Part shown: piece after piece, positions 30,818-42,759 of the stretch
Layout: each line of letters opens with the position of its first letter
Position numbering within the stretch: the first letter of the stretch is position 1
Assembly: GCA_013176395.1 (NCBI GenBank)
Contig: JABMLP010000012.1
Coordinates: 620,001-684,000 of the forward strand
DNA from: Venturia oleaginea
Taxonomy: Eukaryota; Ascomycota; Dothideomycetes; Venturiales; Venturiaceae
DNA: 64,000 nt
Reading direction: 5' to 3'
The notes under the pieces: model-generated
Database searches by the model: none
Told to the model about the DNA's origin: nothing
Seen by the model: only the letters and a program-made list of their open reading frames with translations
Made by a program: the position numbers and the translations under genes

Positions 30818-31423
30818 TCAACTCTCTGGCTTTGAATGATCCTTGCCAAAATAACCAAACGCACGCTTAAACGTCGTCCGCTTACCTCGAACTCCAAGAT
30901 CGCCAGTAACATCCTTCTCCTCATCAGAAGAAGACGAAGAAGAATAACCAGAGTCCTCCCACCTTGATCCCGGTCCCTCGATCTCCCCCGAGCGCTCCTT
31001 CTCATATCCACCATCGCTAAAAATAGTCAAATCAACAGTCTTCTCCTTCTCGACCGCTCTCGGTGTCGGCAGTGGTGGCTCTTCAATCACGTCCAGTCCA
31101 TTGAGTGGGGAGCGTTGATGACTAGACAGTGAGCGTTTACACTGAGGTCGGGAAGCTGGTCGGGAAACTAGTCTAACTTCATTTGAGGCAGACACAGGGG
31201 CTACGGCGGTTCTGTCGAAGGTTTTGTAGTACTTGCTTCGTCTACCAGCGTTGCGAGTTCCAGGCTGGCTTCTACCGTCGTAGAAGTAGTTTCCGCGCGT
31301 TATATCGCCTTCCTCTGCGAAGTGTTTGCGGCCAGAGTCGACAAGGTGTATGACCTCCTCCAAGACTTTGTCGGCATCTTGGGTAATTTTTTCTTCATTG
31401 GTAGGGATTGGTTTAGAGGCCAT
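30818..31423 (-). CDS. Hypothetical acidic Ser-rich protein
   Basis: Single frame of 201 residues, start at 31423 in good context (A at -3, G at +4). Hydrophilic, no signal peptide or span. Contains DADKVLEEVIHLVDSGRKHF (probable helix) and a Ser/Asp/Glu-rich patch (SGYSSSSSSDEEKD). I do not recognise a family; likely disordered. Called on length, composition and start context only. Confidence 0.5.
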   Translation of the reverse strand: MASKPIPTNEEKITQDADKVLEEVIHLVDSGRKHFAEEGDITRGNYFYDGRSQPGTRNAGRRSKYYKTFDRTAVAPVSASNEVRLVSRPASRPQCKRSLSSHQRSPLNGLDVIEEPPLPTPRAVEKEKTVDLTIFSDGGYEKERSGEIEGPGSRWEDSGYSSSSSSDEEKDVTGDLGVRGKRTTFKRAFGYFGKDHSKPES

Positions 31424-32913
31424 GATGTCCAGATTTGTTGTTTGGTAAAAATTTGGTAAGTGCTAAGCAGATCGTGTATTCCAAATCGAGTTGATGATGG
31501 CTATACAAGCATGTACCTGCCCTTTTATAGCATGAGACAAGACATGAAAGAGATATACTAGTAGATTCAGCAGTCTTCTTCATGGACAGAACTTCTTCTG
31601 GGAACACTTTTTTACTTTGTTCTGGCAGAGACAGTGTCTATGTTGAAGGATCAAAAAGACTTGTCAAAAGGACCTCTTTGCTGTTCAATACTGAAGGAGA
31701 TACTATCGCTTACGGGGAAGTCAGATGTAGGGCGGCTAGGCGGGACTTGACAAGCTATCGTATCTTGCCCGAATCTGGATGTAAGAGGCCTGTCTATTTC
31801 TTTGCATGTACAACTACACACAAACTATGCCATACAGCCCGTCTTTGATACTGCAGTATGTCCAGCTTAGCGAAGGCACACCGGGACGCTTCTAAATGTC
31901 CATTCCGTTGCCTCTCACCATGGCAAAGCAGTCTTCCATTCCTCTGAAAGCTTCTCTTGTTGTGAATATCGATGAGTCTGGCGAGAGTGGACTATGATGT
32001 TGATATTGCGAAGCACCAAGAAAAATTATATCTCAAATATGGAAGAGAGTGAAAGTCATCGTTGTCGTCCTTGCCATCGAGCGGCTTTCATAACATTCTC
32101 GGCTACCTCCCTTGTCCCAAGATCGCGGAAGGCCCTGACAATTCACACAACCAGTTTTACTTTCCCACAGCAAATAACGATCAGCATGATGGACACGGGA
32201 CCAACCACGCCAGTACCCCGAATCGGTCAGAAACTTGTGTCGCTGGAAACGAGACGCAGATCCAGCAGGCTCTCAAGTGGCCCTTGGGCTTCAGAAAAGA
32301 AAACAATCCTTACAGTCTCGTCAAGCCAGATCGAGAAACCTAACGAAATGTCGGACAGAGGTTTAAGTCCAGCGGTCATCCGCTTGGCAGTCTGGAGGTG
32401 TAATCGGAAAAGCAAGTACTCTCACAACATTCCGACTCTCGGGCGATTCATCTGAAGCTACAGTACACCTACTGTGTTTTAGGACTCAGCAGTCATCATT
32501 ACCCAGAGTACCCTTGGTGGGCACTACCGTCGCATCCGCATCGCTCTGCACCTCCAGTTAAGTCATTATCCATCTCCCATTCCTTCCCACTGAAATGCAC
32601 ATCAACAAACAAAACCCTCGCCCAGTGCGGAGTATCTGCACAGGTCGCGCCTCTCTTAAACTCACTCTCTCGAAAATCACTGCATCGCTCAATGTCGTCT
32701 ATTCATCGGCCGACTTGCGCTCTTCATCTCCACAATAACACATCATCCAAGTAATCAAATGGCGTCAACCTTACTTCATAATCATCATCATCACCGGTCT
32801 GAGGGAAACAGGAACACACGCATCAAGAGAGACCTCAATATTCATGTCCGGCGATAGTGATACCAAAAATCACGATCCTCGTCGCTCCACTGTAAACAAA
32901 TACATTCGTACCC
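31424..32913. other. Intergenic region, nothing recognised
   Basis: No supported gene, RNA or repeat. Confidence 0.4.
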
Positions 32914-33488
32914 ATGGTTATTGGAAGAATAGTGCTCGCTTATTTGCCCAATAATCGCCTCGTTGATGTTAAAGCTTGGTGGCTTGGAACAGTTTTCGGT
33001 TTGTTGGGTATGGCGTAAGTTTCTCTTCTCACAATTTCATTTTCATCAACCCAAGTCTGAAAATCGTCTATTGTCTTCGCAGCCCAGCCCTTCGGAGCTT
33101 CTGGCAACAAGATATCAACAGCCACCATAACAGCCGGTCTCTACATCTGCATAATCTGAGTTTAAATCCAACAAGCCTTCATCGTCCTCTTCTCCGCTGC
33201 GTTGCAACGTCTTCTAAACGAAATACCAGAAGTAGAAGTCACCCGCGTCATTCCCCTATTATACATCATGTACACCACCCCCACTCTCCTCACCATCCCC
33301 ATCATCTTCCGTCTAGTCGAATACTCCTCAAGTCTCAACTCCGAAATACACATCACGAGGCTTACACGTTCATTCTCAAATCATTAACAATACCCAGTAC
33401 TATCCCTCTCTCCAACATCGTTATCCCAGTGCTGCAATACCAGAGAAAGAAAACAACATCCCTAACCGCAAGGAGAAGAAAAATCTAA
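32914..33488 (+). pseudogene. RTA1-like lipid-translocating protein remnant
   Basis: Reads MVIGRIVLAYLPNNRL...WWLGTVFGLLGMA, then after an apparent intron (GTAAGT at ~33015 to CGCAG at ~33080) QPFGASGNKISTATITAGLY. In-frame TGA and TAA follow, then IQQAFIVLFSAALQRLL, LYIMYTTPTLLTIPIIFRLV and EYSSS. A frame change follows, then HEAYTFILKSLTIPSTIPLS. The order GRI - Q..G - GL - FRLvEy - HE.y matches the seven-span RTA1 family (resistance to aminocholesterol). The N-terminal spans are missing and stops and frameshifts break the rest. Confidence 0.6.
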
Positions 33489-34713
33489 AAGCGCATGCGG
33501 CGAAGGGATTTAGTGGAAATATAACTTATAAAAGTGTAAGCGTCGAGATTGTGGAAGAAATAGGTTGGGAGCTTCAAGGAAAGAGTGGCTGTAAACCAAT
33601 ATCGCGTATGAGCATTCTGGGTATACAGGTGGCCAGCAGGATCAGGTCGAGATAGCCTTTTAGCACCGCAGGAGTAGAGACATTGATGGGACTTGGGATT
33701 GCTGAAAAATATCATGTAATCGGGATCGAGTGCTTGACTGGACTAGACTAAAGATTTTGATGGAGTCAGAGTTGAATTGGTTTTCGGAATATCTTGGAGC
33801 AATGCTTTACGAGGCACACGCTGTTTTCGAATTGGGTCTGGGTTTTAGACAGCTACAAAGGCCCGAACATTCTCTGGTTGTGAATTAGCTTAGATGTAAC
33901 AATGTGATGGGATCACTGACAAGTAAAATGGACATTGGTGCACAACAGCTATATTCCTTTCCCGAGCACATATACAGGTCTAAATGGCTTATACCCGGAT
34001 TGCAAGAAGGTTGAGCGAGCTGGGTACCGTTTCCAGCCTCAGCGGTTAATCCTGATTGTTGCATGCATTTGGTTGCTCATGTGTTTTCCAGCATAGAGAA
34101 CGTAGCCCGCAATTGTATCAACTATGTCGTGCTTTTGCTGGATCTCGCAGTTGCTGGATATCGCAGTTGCTCAAATGAAGCCGGCGAGTTTATGCGTCAC
34201 GATAACTAGCGTCCTGCGCTTTGGAGTTGCATTGCGAAGTGAGAATTGATTTGGACGAAGCCCGAAGATACCGCAATTGTTATCTAGCTCGTGAGTTTCC
34301 ATCAGTTGTACTAGAAGTCAAATAAGGTTGCTATATATGCCCTGCAATCCCGCCTGAAGAAAATCAACTTAACATCTGTTGTCGATGACATCTTGAATTG
34401 TGAAAACTCTGGGTCGTGAAGCACGGGCAGAAATGTTGTTCGACTTCTCATCCTTGAAAGAAATCACAAGATTGCAACTCGGCGCCCTTCCGGATTTCTC
34501 TTCATGAAGGCAGGCATATATGTGTATAGACCAGCTCAGGCGCATTGCTGTAAGATCCAGTCTTCGAGGCAGCGGTAAAACTGGCTGATTGAAGCAGTGA
34601 GGTAGTGTAGGCACAGTGCTCCAGGCTGTACCACGGCGCCCAGCTCTTTAAAATCGACGCATACAAGATCCAAGACATTGCTTAATCTACTGATGCAGCG
34701 GCAATGCGCAGGC
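33489..34713. other. Intergenic region, nothing recognised
   Basis: No supported gene or repeat. Confidence 0.4.
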
Positions 34714-35595
34714 TCAGATTGTCGTCCTTTGATCCAAGACTGCTCCTCGCATCTCAACCTCATCCACTCTAAGCTCTTTCAAAAACGCCCTTGTTGTATC
34801 CACATACAGCGAATCCGTCCCATAACACCTTATGCCCACTTCCAATTCCTTGACTGTATATCTCAATGCCAAATCCAGCCTCCCATGATTGACATAACCC
34901 ACAGCAACATCATGATATGCCAACGCCAAAGCCTCGCCCATGAGTCCCTCTTCCTTCACAAGCCTCAGCAGCTCCAATGCCGCTTTAGGGGTATCCGCTT
35001 TCCACTTCTGTCTTCGTCCGACTCTGATTCGACCGTCGAGAATGGCCATGCGCGTTCTTCTGACTTCGCTTGCTTTGGCGTCGGATCCGCAGGCTGGACA
35101 TGAGCAGATGAAGCCATAGGAGGCCAGTTTGGCGCGCCGTTCTTGAAGATTCTGGTATGGCTTCTCGTAGCTGAGGTATATCTGTGTTTTCGGGGGTATA
35201 TCGACAACCGCGTGTATTGTTGCGCTGGAAAGGCGCGAGTTCCACGCAAAACTTGCGTTGGGGATGCAAGAGTGATTGAAGCGTGCGCAGCTGGGGAGGA
35301 TGGAGGTTCGCCCTTCTGTCTGCCAGGCGTTAGAGTTGAAGATGTCTACCACTTTTGCGTCTCCCTGGTTCCTCTCGTCTTGCGCATATAATCCGAGGTA
35401 TTGCTCTCGTTGTGCGCTTGGAAGTTGGGAGAATGCCTCCGTCACGGCTGAGTTGCTACGTGGTTCGCGAACAGCGAAAATGGGTTTCTCGACGAGTACT
35501 CGAGTTCCGGCGAGTATGAGAGTGGTGGAGAAGCAGCCTAGTCCTTCGCCCGGAGCTGGCAGGACAGCGTAGAGAGACATGTGTGTATATGACAC
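34714..35595 (-). CDS. SET-domain protein (SET5/SMYD-like)
   Basis: Single frame of 293 residues. SET-domain signatures: the N-terminal GEGLGCFSTTLILAGTRVLV; the cofactor-binding RFNHSCIPNASFAWN (NHSC core, ~105-119); IYLSYEKPYQNLQERRAKLA; and the post-SET FICSCPACG cysteines. A TPR-like helical C-terminus follows (ALALAYHDVAVGYVNHGRLD). Fungal members of this group are lysine methyltransferases or inactive relatives; substrate unknown. Either Met1 or Met6 (MSLYAV) could be the start. It is short for the family and may be a compact member. Confidence 0.82.
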   Translation of the reverse strand: MSYTHMSLYAVLPAPGEGLGCFSTTLILAGTRVLVEKPIFAVREPRSNSAVTEAFSQLPSAQREQYLGLYAQDERNQGDAKVVDIFNSNAWQTEGRTSILPSCARFNHSCIPNASFAWNSRLSSATIHAVVDIPPKTQIYLSYEKPYQNLQERRAKLASYGFICSCPACGSDAKASEVRRTRMAILDGRIRVGRRQKWKADTPKAALELLRLVKEEGLMGEALALAYHDVAVGYVNHGRLDLALRYTVKELEVGIRCYGTDSLYVDTTRAFLKELRVDEVEMRGAVLDQRTTI

Positions 35596-36604
35596 GTATG
35601 ATGGTTGTAACTATTCATTCGTGGTAGGCTATGCGCTCCTCATCCAAGATTGAAGGTTACACAGATCTCTAGATAGTGTATGCCTAATTGGTAATGCGAA
35701 AAGTCGAGACGGATGGCGAAATTGTTGTGCATTGTGGGTACGTGGTATGTTCTGACTGCTGGAAAAGTGCCTATATGTGTTGAGAAGAGAGATATCATAG
35801 CAATGGTCGGCTATGCTTTTCATGTTAGTCCAACGGGTTGCGTGGTTGTTGCATAATTATTACAGGCCGGGGCTCGCTCTCGACTCAGGTCTCAACAGGG
35901 CTCTCCATATTGTTGGATAGGTAGTATCTTAATCGTCCATTCTATCTGCTACACCTTCTTCTTCCTCGAACAGACAACACAAACTTCGAGCTTCATCAGT
36001 CTCTTCTTGGCCTCCAGGAATTGTAGTACTTTCCTTGAACTTCAACTCTACTAACATCCGATCGATATTGGTGTACTTCTATCAGCTTATCCTAATATCT
36101 CCATCCACCGTACTCCTTCCAATTAGCCGCGAAGCTTCTCAAGTCCAATCTATTTCATTTCCCTCCAAACGTCCACCCTCTTGGCTTCTCGAAATATGTT
36201 CGCCGTGATATTCCAAGCTTTTCTATTCATTCCTCCCTCATATATATATACGTCTATAATAAGTACGATTATCACCTCTACTATCTAGTATCGGATCGGT
36301 GATATTCATCGTATGCTATAATACTTCCAAAGCCTAATTACCAACCAAGATCGATAAAATCGTTTGAAATCAAAATGTATATCGCCAAACTCCCAGACAA
36401 GTCAAAAAAAACAAGTTGCCAGCAATTCTTTGACAACGATTTTAACTTGGAATGCTGTCTTTCAAAAGTATCCTTCCCTGTTATATCAGCTATAAAGGAA
36501 TGGATTGGTGAATCGTTTTGAGTTGGTCGATAATACCTCATTCCATCACCCGAAGATCTGAATAAACTCAATCTAACCCCCATAAAAAGCGCAGGTTAGA
36601 TATA
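35596..36604. other. Intergenic region, nothing recognised
   Basis: AT-rich in parts (TATATATATACG near 36244). No supported gene. Confidence 0.4.
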
Positions 36605-38454
36605 ACGTATTCCACCATCGAGTGGGTCAACCCATCGAGCGGGTCAGTTTATGCCAAGACCAGCTGCTCCCTTATCAACACAACATGTCTCAACAACAAA
36701 ACGCGCAATCATCTAACAGAGAAGGCAGAATCCAGCTTGCCCTTTCTGCCTACAATACCCACCAATTCCGAAGCCTCCGGCGCGCTGCTGAGGCGTTTGA
36801 TATACCTCCTTCAACATTAACTAGGCGATATAACGGAATTACGTATCGCCTAGATACTCGCAACGCCCGACACAAGCTCACTACGACTGAAGAGCAGACA
36901 ATTTTCCAATACATCCTCGACCTCGATTCGCGAGGATTCGCGCCCCGGCTGTGTGAGGTAGCAGATATGGCGGATAAACTACTGGGTGTACGCGGTGGAG
37001 AGCCAGTAGGGAAAAACTGGGCTGAGAGGTTCATAACGCGCTCAGATGAGCTCAAGATGGCCTTCAATAGAGCTAAGGATAGGCAGAGGATACTACAGGA
37101 AGATCCAGAGATTATTGGCGCGTGGTTCAAGCTCGTTACAGACACCAAGGCAAAGTACGGTATCCACGACGAGGATACGCACAACTTTGACGAGATTGGC
37201 TTCCAGATGGGTGTTATTGGGTCAATGAAGGTCGTCACAGCTTCTGAAAGACGTACACGGCCTAATTTAATCCAGCCAGGCGATCGCGAGTGGGTTACAG
37301 TTATCCAGAGCATCTGCGCCGCTGGGTATGCGACCCCGCCCTTCATTATCTACAAAGGACGCGTTCATATCTCTGCGTGGTATGAGGAGGCAGATATACC
37401 ACGGAATTGGAAGCTCTCGGTCTCTGAGAACGGCTGGACAAATAACGCGCTTGGTCTTGAGTGGTTGAAGCACTTTAACGCGTATACAAAGGCGCGGCAG
37501 GTGGGGGTATACAGGCTGCTTATTTTGGACGGCCATGAGAGCCATCTCAACCAGGATTTTAAGGACTACTGCCTCGAAAACAAGATTATAACCCTCTGCA
37601 TGCCATCGCACTCGTCGCATATACTCCAGCCCCTTGACGTGGTCTGCTTCTCGCCGTCGAAGCGCAAGTACTCCCAACGCGTCCGGGACTTGGCACGCCG
37701 ACGCGTGTACCATATCAACAAGGAAGGCTTTCTCCCTGCCTTCAAAGACGCGATTTTCGACGTGTTTACGAAAGAGAACTGTCAAAAGGCTTTTGAGGCA
37801 GTAGGGCTAGTCCCTATCGACGCGCAGGTGGTGTTGGATCGCCTTGAAGTACGGCTACGAACCCCGCCAGAAACCCATCTCCCAGAAACGCCGTGGCAGT
37901 CCAAGACTCCAAGTAATACTTATGAATTTGGATCCCAATCCAAGCTCGTAAGCGAGTCTTTTACTCGGTCACCAGTTACTGCGCAGGCAGGCTTTTCCCA
38001 GCTTGTTTAAGGGCGCTGAATTGATGCTACACCAAAACGCTCTGGTTGTTGCGCGTAACCGCGAGCTTGAAGAGCAATTAGCAGTAACAACGAACCGAAA
38101 ATCGCGCAAAAGGAAGTGGATCCAGCAAGGTGGTACTATGGAGTATGGGACTGCAGCAGCGCAGGTAGCTGCAGAGGCGTCTATAGCGCCTCAAGGATCA
38201 AAGAAGGCTCGTGGTAGTGGTGGTCAAGAAACAACCCGACCAACTCAACGGCGCTGTAGGAACTGCGGCGCAGCTGGGCATAATGCGCGAACTTGTAAAA
38301 AAGATGTCAAGATATCTTCTGAATCAGATAGCAGCACGACGGACTTAGAATCTATTGTTGATAGCGATTAAATTGAAGAGTCGTAACATAAGTTGGTCGT
38401 GCCAAGCCTGGTTGACCCGCTCGATGGGTTGACCCGCTCGATGGTGGAATACGT
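36605..38454 (+). mobile_element. Pogo-type element, full length (subfamily 2)
   Basis: 1850 bp between TA duplications (36603-36604, 38455-38456). Terminal inverted repeats start ACGTATTCCACCATCGAG, and the motif with core CGAG(C/T)GGGTCAA is repeated at both ends. Carries one transposase gene. Body nearly the same as the element at 55.6 kb, but the ends and the DNA-binding region differ. Confidence 0.92.
36685..38371 (+). pseudogene. Pogo-type transposase, one frameshift (copy 1)
   Basis: Start MSQQQNAQSS at 36685 (an in-frame Met upstream lies within the terminal repeat). Psq-type HTH (SLRRAAEAFDIPPSTLTRRY), CENP-B-type second DNA-binding part (GGEPVGKNWAERFITRSDEL), DDE core: HNFDEIGFQMG, LLILDGHESHL, SHILQPLDVVCF. 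The frame breaks near 38008: CTTGTTTAAGG here versus CTTGTTAAGG in the 55.6-kb copy, a one-base insertion. The shifted frame continues with a coiled-coil tail (ARNRELEEQLAV) and a CCHC zinc knuckle, CRNCGAAGHNARTC, ending at 38371. All catalytic residues are present before the shift. Confidence 0.88.
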
Positions 38455-38456
38455 TA

Positions 38457-38491
38457 CCCAATACCCAATACCCAATACCCAATACCCAATA
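38457..38491. repeat. Five-copy CCCAATA microsatellite
   Basis: Five exact 7-bp units start two bases beyond the right end of the pogo element. Not the fungal telomere unit (CCCTAA). Confidence 0.9.
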
Positions 38492-39588
38492 AATCCCTCG
38501 CAATCCCTAAAAACAATTTCATTCTCATCCCAGAACCCAGACCCCAAATCCCAAATCCCAAACGCGCCCATAAAAACACAATCGCAATAGATCGACCGTC
38601 TCGTAAGAAGACTTCAAAGTCCAATTTAAGATACTATGTAACGTTACATCGAGATATAAACACATTAGAGTCAAGACCAAGATCTAAAACACATACATCT
38701 CCACCCACTCCCTTTCGTAGGAGGAAAGAAAAAAAAAGAAAAAGAAAAGGAAAAAAAAGAAAAGGAAAAAGAAAGGAAAAAGAAAGAGAAAGAAAAAGAA
38801 AGAGAAAGAAAAACACCAATCGCGCAAAGCCGCATCACATATCCAAGTTGGGAATTGTATACACGCTGAAAATATCAATTTCCACCTTACTCAGCAAACC
38901 TCCCAATCCAGCCCTCCCCCCCCCCTAAAATCAGTATTTCCCTTATTCTCATTCTCACCATGATTCCTAATTCCCATCGCACCGCACCGCATCGAGGCAA
39001 GGGTCAAACAAAACCAAACCACATCCAAACCACGAAGACCGAGGCAGGCGAATCCCGGACGCTAAGGCAGGGCGGGAACGGGGGGGCACCATTTTAAAAT
39101 TAGTCAATGATCCTGCCAGGGCACGCTAGTACCACACGATTGACATTGCATAAACCCTGATACTTACCTATCCAAGAAAGCGCTAGATCGACTGTGTCAT
39201 TTTATTTGACGTGGGGCGAATGGAGTTGCTTTATTCGGGCGTTTGTTGGAATGTTGGAGTCTTGGAGGGTGAAGAATTGAGAACTTGGATCTACTCTTCT
39301 GTACAATTTCTTCGCTATGAAATAATAGGTGAGGAAATAAGAAGGAGGTAGGCGGGAGTAGTTCGCATCTGAAAGGGGGTATTTGAGTTTCACATAGATT
39401 GCACAAGACAATTGTTCAACCACTTTTCCATTTCACCAAACCACCACCTCGACTACCACACATTACTAATTACAGTAGAACCCTCCGGACAAAATCAAAC
39501 GATCCCGGGTATATTTCTGCAACGCCATAACCTGAAAACGAGATCATGAAGTGATCAGGCTTTGGACCAGGAACTTGACGATAGGCAT
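38492..39588. other. Intergenic region with purine-rich tract
   Basis: An A/G-only tract of about 90 nt runs from ~38720 to ~38814, and a C9 run lies at ~38917. No gene supported. Confidence 0.5.
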
Positions 39589-40340
39589 TTATAAGAAGAA
39601 AGCGGCGATGGCGCCAGCGGCGGCGAAACCACCGGCAGCGACCTGGGGTGCAGCACCATAGAACTGCTGAGGCGTGGATGGAGCACTGTAATGATTGTTA
39701 GGCACGTCAAGAAGATCGGGGGTGGAATATAAACTTACCCAGTTCCGGATGGGGCAGCGTACACGGGCTTAACTGGCGTGCTGGAGACCTTGGCGGCGGA
39801 CCCCGTGCCAACTGGGACACCATAGGAAGCAGATGAAGTTGGCTTCACGGGCGCCACGGGGGTCGACGAAGCTTTAGATTGTGTCAGAGTGACAGTCACG
39901 GTGACTGCGGAAGAGCAGTATGGGGTGGTGGCGGAGGACGAACTCTTGGAGGTAACAACTGGCTTCACTGGGGTGGAGGAAGCCTTTGCGCTGGAACTAG
40001 TGCCTGGAAGGTCATAGTAGGGAGCAGAGGAGCTGGAGGACTTTGCGGTGGAAGAGGAGACCTTGCTGGAGGAGACTGGGTAGTCGTAGGGAGCGGAGGA
40101 GGAAGCGGAGCTCTTGACGGAGGAGGTGGAGGAGCTCTTGACAGCGTAGGCAGTGGAACTCTTGACGGCGGAGCTGCTCACTGGCACTGGGTAGTCATAG
40201 TAATCAGCGCTGGTGGTGGAAGGCTTGACCGGGCTGGCTGGGGAGGAAACAGCTGGAGCTGCAGGTGGAGCTGGGTACTCGTAGTACTCGGCAGCGGAAA
40301 CGACGGCAGCGGCAGCAGCGAAGAGGATAGTGTAACGCAT
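39589..40340 (-). CDS. GPI-anchored Ser/Ala-rich cell-wall protein
   Basis: Two exons, 40340-39739 and 39685-39589, with a 53-nt intron (GTAAGT...ATTACAG); 232 residues. Signal peptide MRYTILFAAAAAVVSA. The middle is Ser/Thr/Pro/Val-rich with degenerate repeats built on (Y)YDYPV/YDLPG and SSTPVKPV units, expected to be O-mannosylated. Exon 2 supplies the tail APQVAAGGFAAAGAIAAFFL, a hydrophobic C-terminus directly after small residues (QQFYGAAP), as required for GPI attachment. A structural or adhesive wall protein by type; no catalytic domain. Confidence 0.85.
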
Positions 40341-42166
40341 GTTGGTTGATTTGAGAGGGTGGGTATTAAGTTAGGTAATTAGAAAAAGAAAGTGATTGAG
40401 TGTGGGTTGAAAACGAATGGACGACCGAAGTCAAGATTGGATCAGATGCTTCAAGATTGGAAGATTGAGTTGATGATTCGAGTTGGAAGCAGACGAGAAG
40501 TTCGCGTCTTCTTATCCACAGGTCGGGAGATTACCATGGTCGCATAGGCGTGAATGCTGACTGCTCAGGGGCACGGCTCGACGCAGCTAGCTCAGGAACA
40601 GAAGTCGGGCTTTTCGAGGGCGGCCAGTAGGAGACACCTAAGCTGTTCCAATTCAGCGAGACGGGTCCAGGTGGCTGAGCGCCCTCGGTATCCCTGAAAT
40701 GAGCTTTTGGCGTCGCACAGCGTGGAATGGAAGGATTGGATGTTGGCAGCGCTGAGCGGAGATGCGCATCCATCAGCGGATGGATCGGTCGCGGATGGTC
40801 TTCCATCCATCTATGGATATCCATCTACTATGTAGTATGGACGGTCTTCCATGCCATCATTTGGCTGGTGTTCATTATGCTTGGTCGACCGTTAAGGGTG
40901 TGGCCTCCAAACAACAGAGTGGTTCCAATGTCTGCGGGCCAAGTCTCGCCAGTCTGCAAGGGGTTTAGCTCAAGGGAACTCTATTGCTGCCATCTCCTGT
41001 GTGAATACGTTGCCAGCCACGCCAGCTTCAAACTCTTCTCTGCAGCCGACTCCAGTCACTCGACCAGTACAGACGGCCCACACTGTGTCCTTCGCCCTAC
41101 CAGTGGAGCTGTTCCTCTCCGCCCCACGGTCATCGCTACTTCTTCGTGGCAGCCGCCCTTTCATTTCCTTTCCCTGTGGCGTGGTCCAAAGAGGAATAAC
41201 TCATATCCACGAAAGTCCTAACCTTACATCAAAATCTTCAAGAATAGCAGGTACTGTCGGGCCAGTCCGTCCAATCGTCGCGTCTGGATTCACGATAAAC
41301 AATAAGCTTCTAGATATTTGTGCCGGCCAATGAGCTGATGCCGACGCGCTGGCGGAGATGAGACTTTGAGGGCCACCGCCGTGCTGATCCTTACAGCAGC
41401 CAAGTCTAACAGCGCTCCATATGGCACCACTTCCATTAACGGACGGTCAAAGATTTGCTATACATCTCTCATACTTTCAACCATGTTCATCGATTGGTCA
41501 TCCGCTGCGCTTCTACTTCGCCGTTGGTTCACAGTACATCAGAAAACTTTTGCATGAAGTTTGGAAGCTAGTCACTATGACCTTCTAATGAATTCAACCT
41601 TTTCTCGCCACCCCTATAACCAGTTTACCACAAAATCCAGCCAACGGATTACCCACCACAATATCTCTCCAAAATTCTCTCACCCGCCACGATGTGCAGT
41701 GGGTGAGGAGGATGTCGAATCTGTTGGTGGTGTTTTCTGATTAACGACGTGCTTTGAAGTGATTGCTTGCATTGGTTTTTCTTGCCATGTCTTTCGTGGA
41801 TTTGTGGGCTGACCTCCGTTCCAGAAAAACTTCCTGCTTATATATCGCCCATTCGGCAATTGCGAGGAAGATGCCTAGAGGCAAGGTACAAAAGTCTGTT
41901 CTTCGAAATCTCCCAAAGCTAACGTCATAGCTTGCTAACGTGCCAGCGACCACAATGTCACCCTTCCAGACACTTCTACCAGGAAATGATTGTCACTCAC
42001 ATCTCAAACATCTCCTCATCTACACATCTCTTCACGTCTTCATACCCAAGTTCAGATTGACACTCTATACATCCAACATTCAAAATCCCCTTATCTTTAA
42101 TCTGCTCCCTCAGCCAGATTCGCAAGCACGCACGAGATACGTTACTTCCATGCTTACAACCCGCCG
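40341..42166. other. Intergenic region, nothing recognised
   Basis: Promoter side of the GPI-protein gene, then about 1.5 kb without a supportable gene. Some simple TGGAT/ATCCAT-rich stretches near 40790-40830. Confidence 0.4.
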
Positions 42167-42607
42167 TCACTTTTCAGGAAATTGACTCCCATTTTTGGCA
42201 TCGGAACAATCAAGACAGGTACGTCGCGGAACAATCAGCGCCTCCAGATCAAAAATGAGGCTATACATTTCCGCTTCGAGCCTTTTGAATTCGTCGAGTT
42301 GGGATTTGCTACTGTCAATCTGTGCCGACGCGTGTTTGTGGATTTGGAAGAGATTGTGCGCAAGATCCATTTCGGCGGATAGGTGCGATGCCGGAATCGT
42401 CCCGTTGTGCCTGGGGTATTTCGCGATTGAATGTCGAAGATCTTGAATCGTGGTGTTCAGTAGGGATATACATTCGCCTGGTCCACATTCAGGGGAATAT
42501 GCCTCAACCTCCTCGTTTGTAGGCTCGTCGGTACCACTCGCTTGTCTCCGTAGGTGAGATAACATAGCCCTTGCAGAATCACTCTGTTCCTTATCCTCTT
42601 TACCCAC
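42167..42607 (-). CDS. Hypothetical protein, 5' end unresolved
   Basis: Open frame on the minus strand ending at 42167. The first in-frame ATG is ~42563 (MLSHLRRQASGTDEPTNEEV), but coding-like sequence extends upstream to ~42607, so an upstream exon is likely. Contains CGPGECISLLNTTIQDLRHS, a helical AEMDLAHNLFQIHKHASAQI, and a C-terminal CLDCSD. No family recognised; hydrophilic, no span. Confidence 0.45.
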   Translation of the reverse strand: MGKEDKEQSDSARAMLSHLRRQASGTDEPTNEEVEAYSPECGPGECISLLNTTIQDLRHSIAKYPRHNGTIPASHLSAEMDLAHNLFQIHKHASAQIDSSKSQLDEFKRLEAEMYSLIFDLEALIVPRRTCLDCSDAKNGSQFPEK

Positions 42608-42759
42608 TCGTCGTCTGCTTGTTGCTCACCTCCATTGACCAATCCTTCTACTACCAACTGGGAAGAATCGTCTCTTTGCTCCTGTGGATTTCGTAATACG
42701 AGTGGTTCGTTCTGTCAGCCGCCATGATGGGTTTGTGGGGATGTTGTCTGGTTTGTCTG

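Noticed and set aside
38457..38491. Telomere-like repeat
   Set aside because: The unit is CCCAATA, not CCCTAA, only five copies, and it sits amid genes and transposons.
39879..40349. Gly/Trp-rich plus-strand frame over the GPI-protein gene
   Set aside because: It is the antisense shadow of the Ser/Ala-rich coding repeats.
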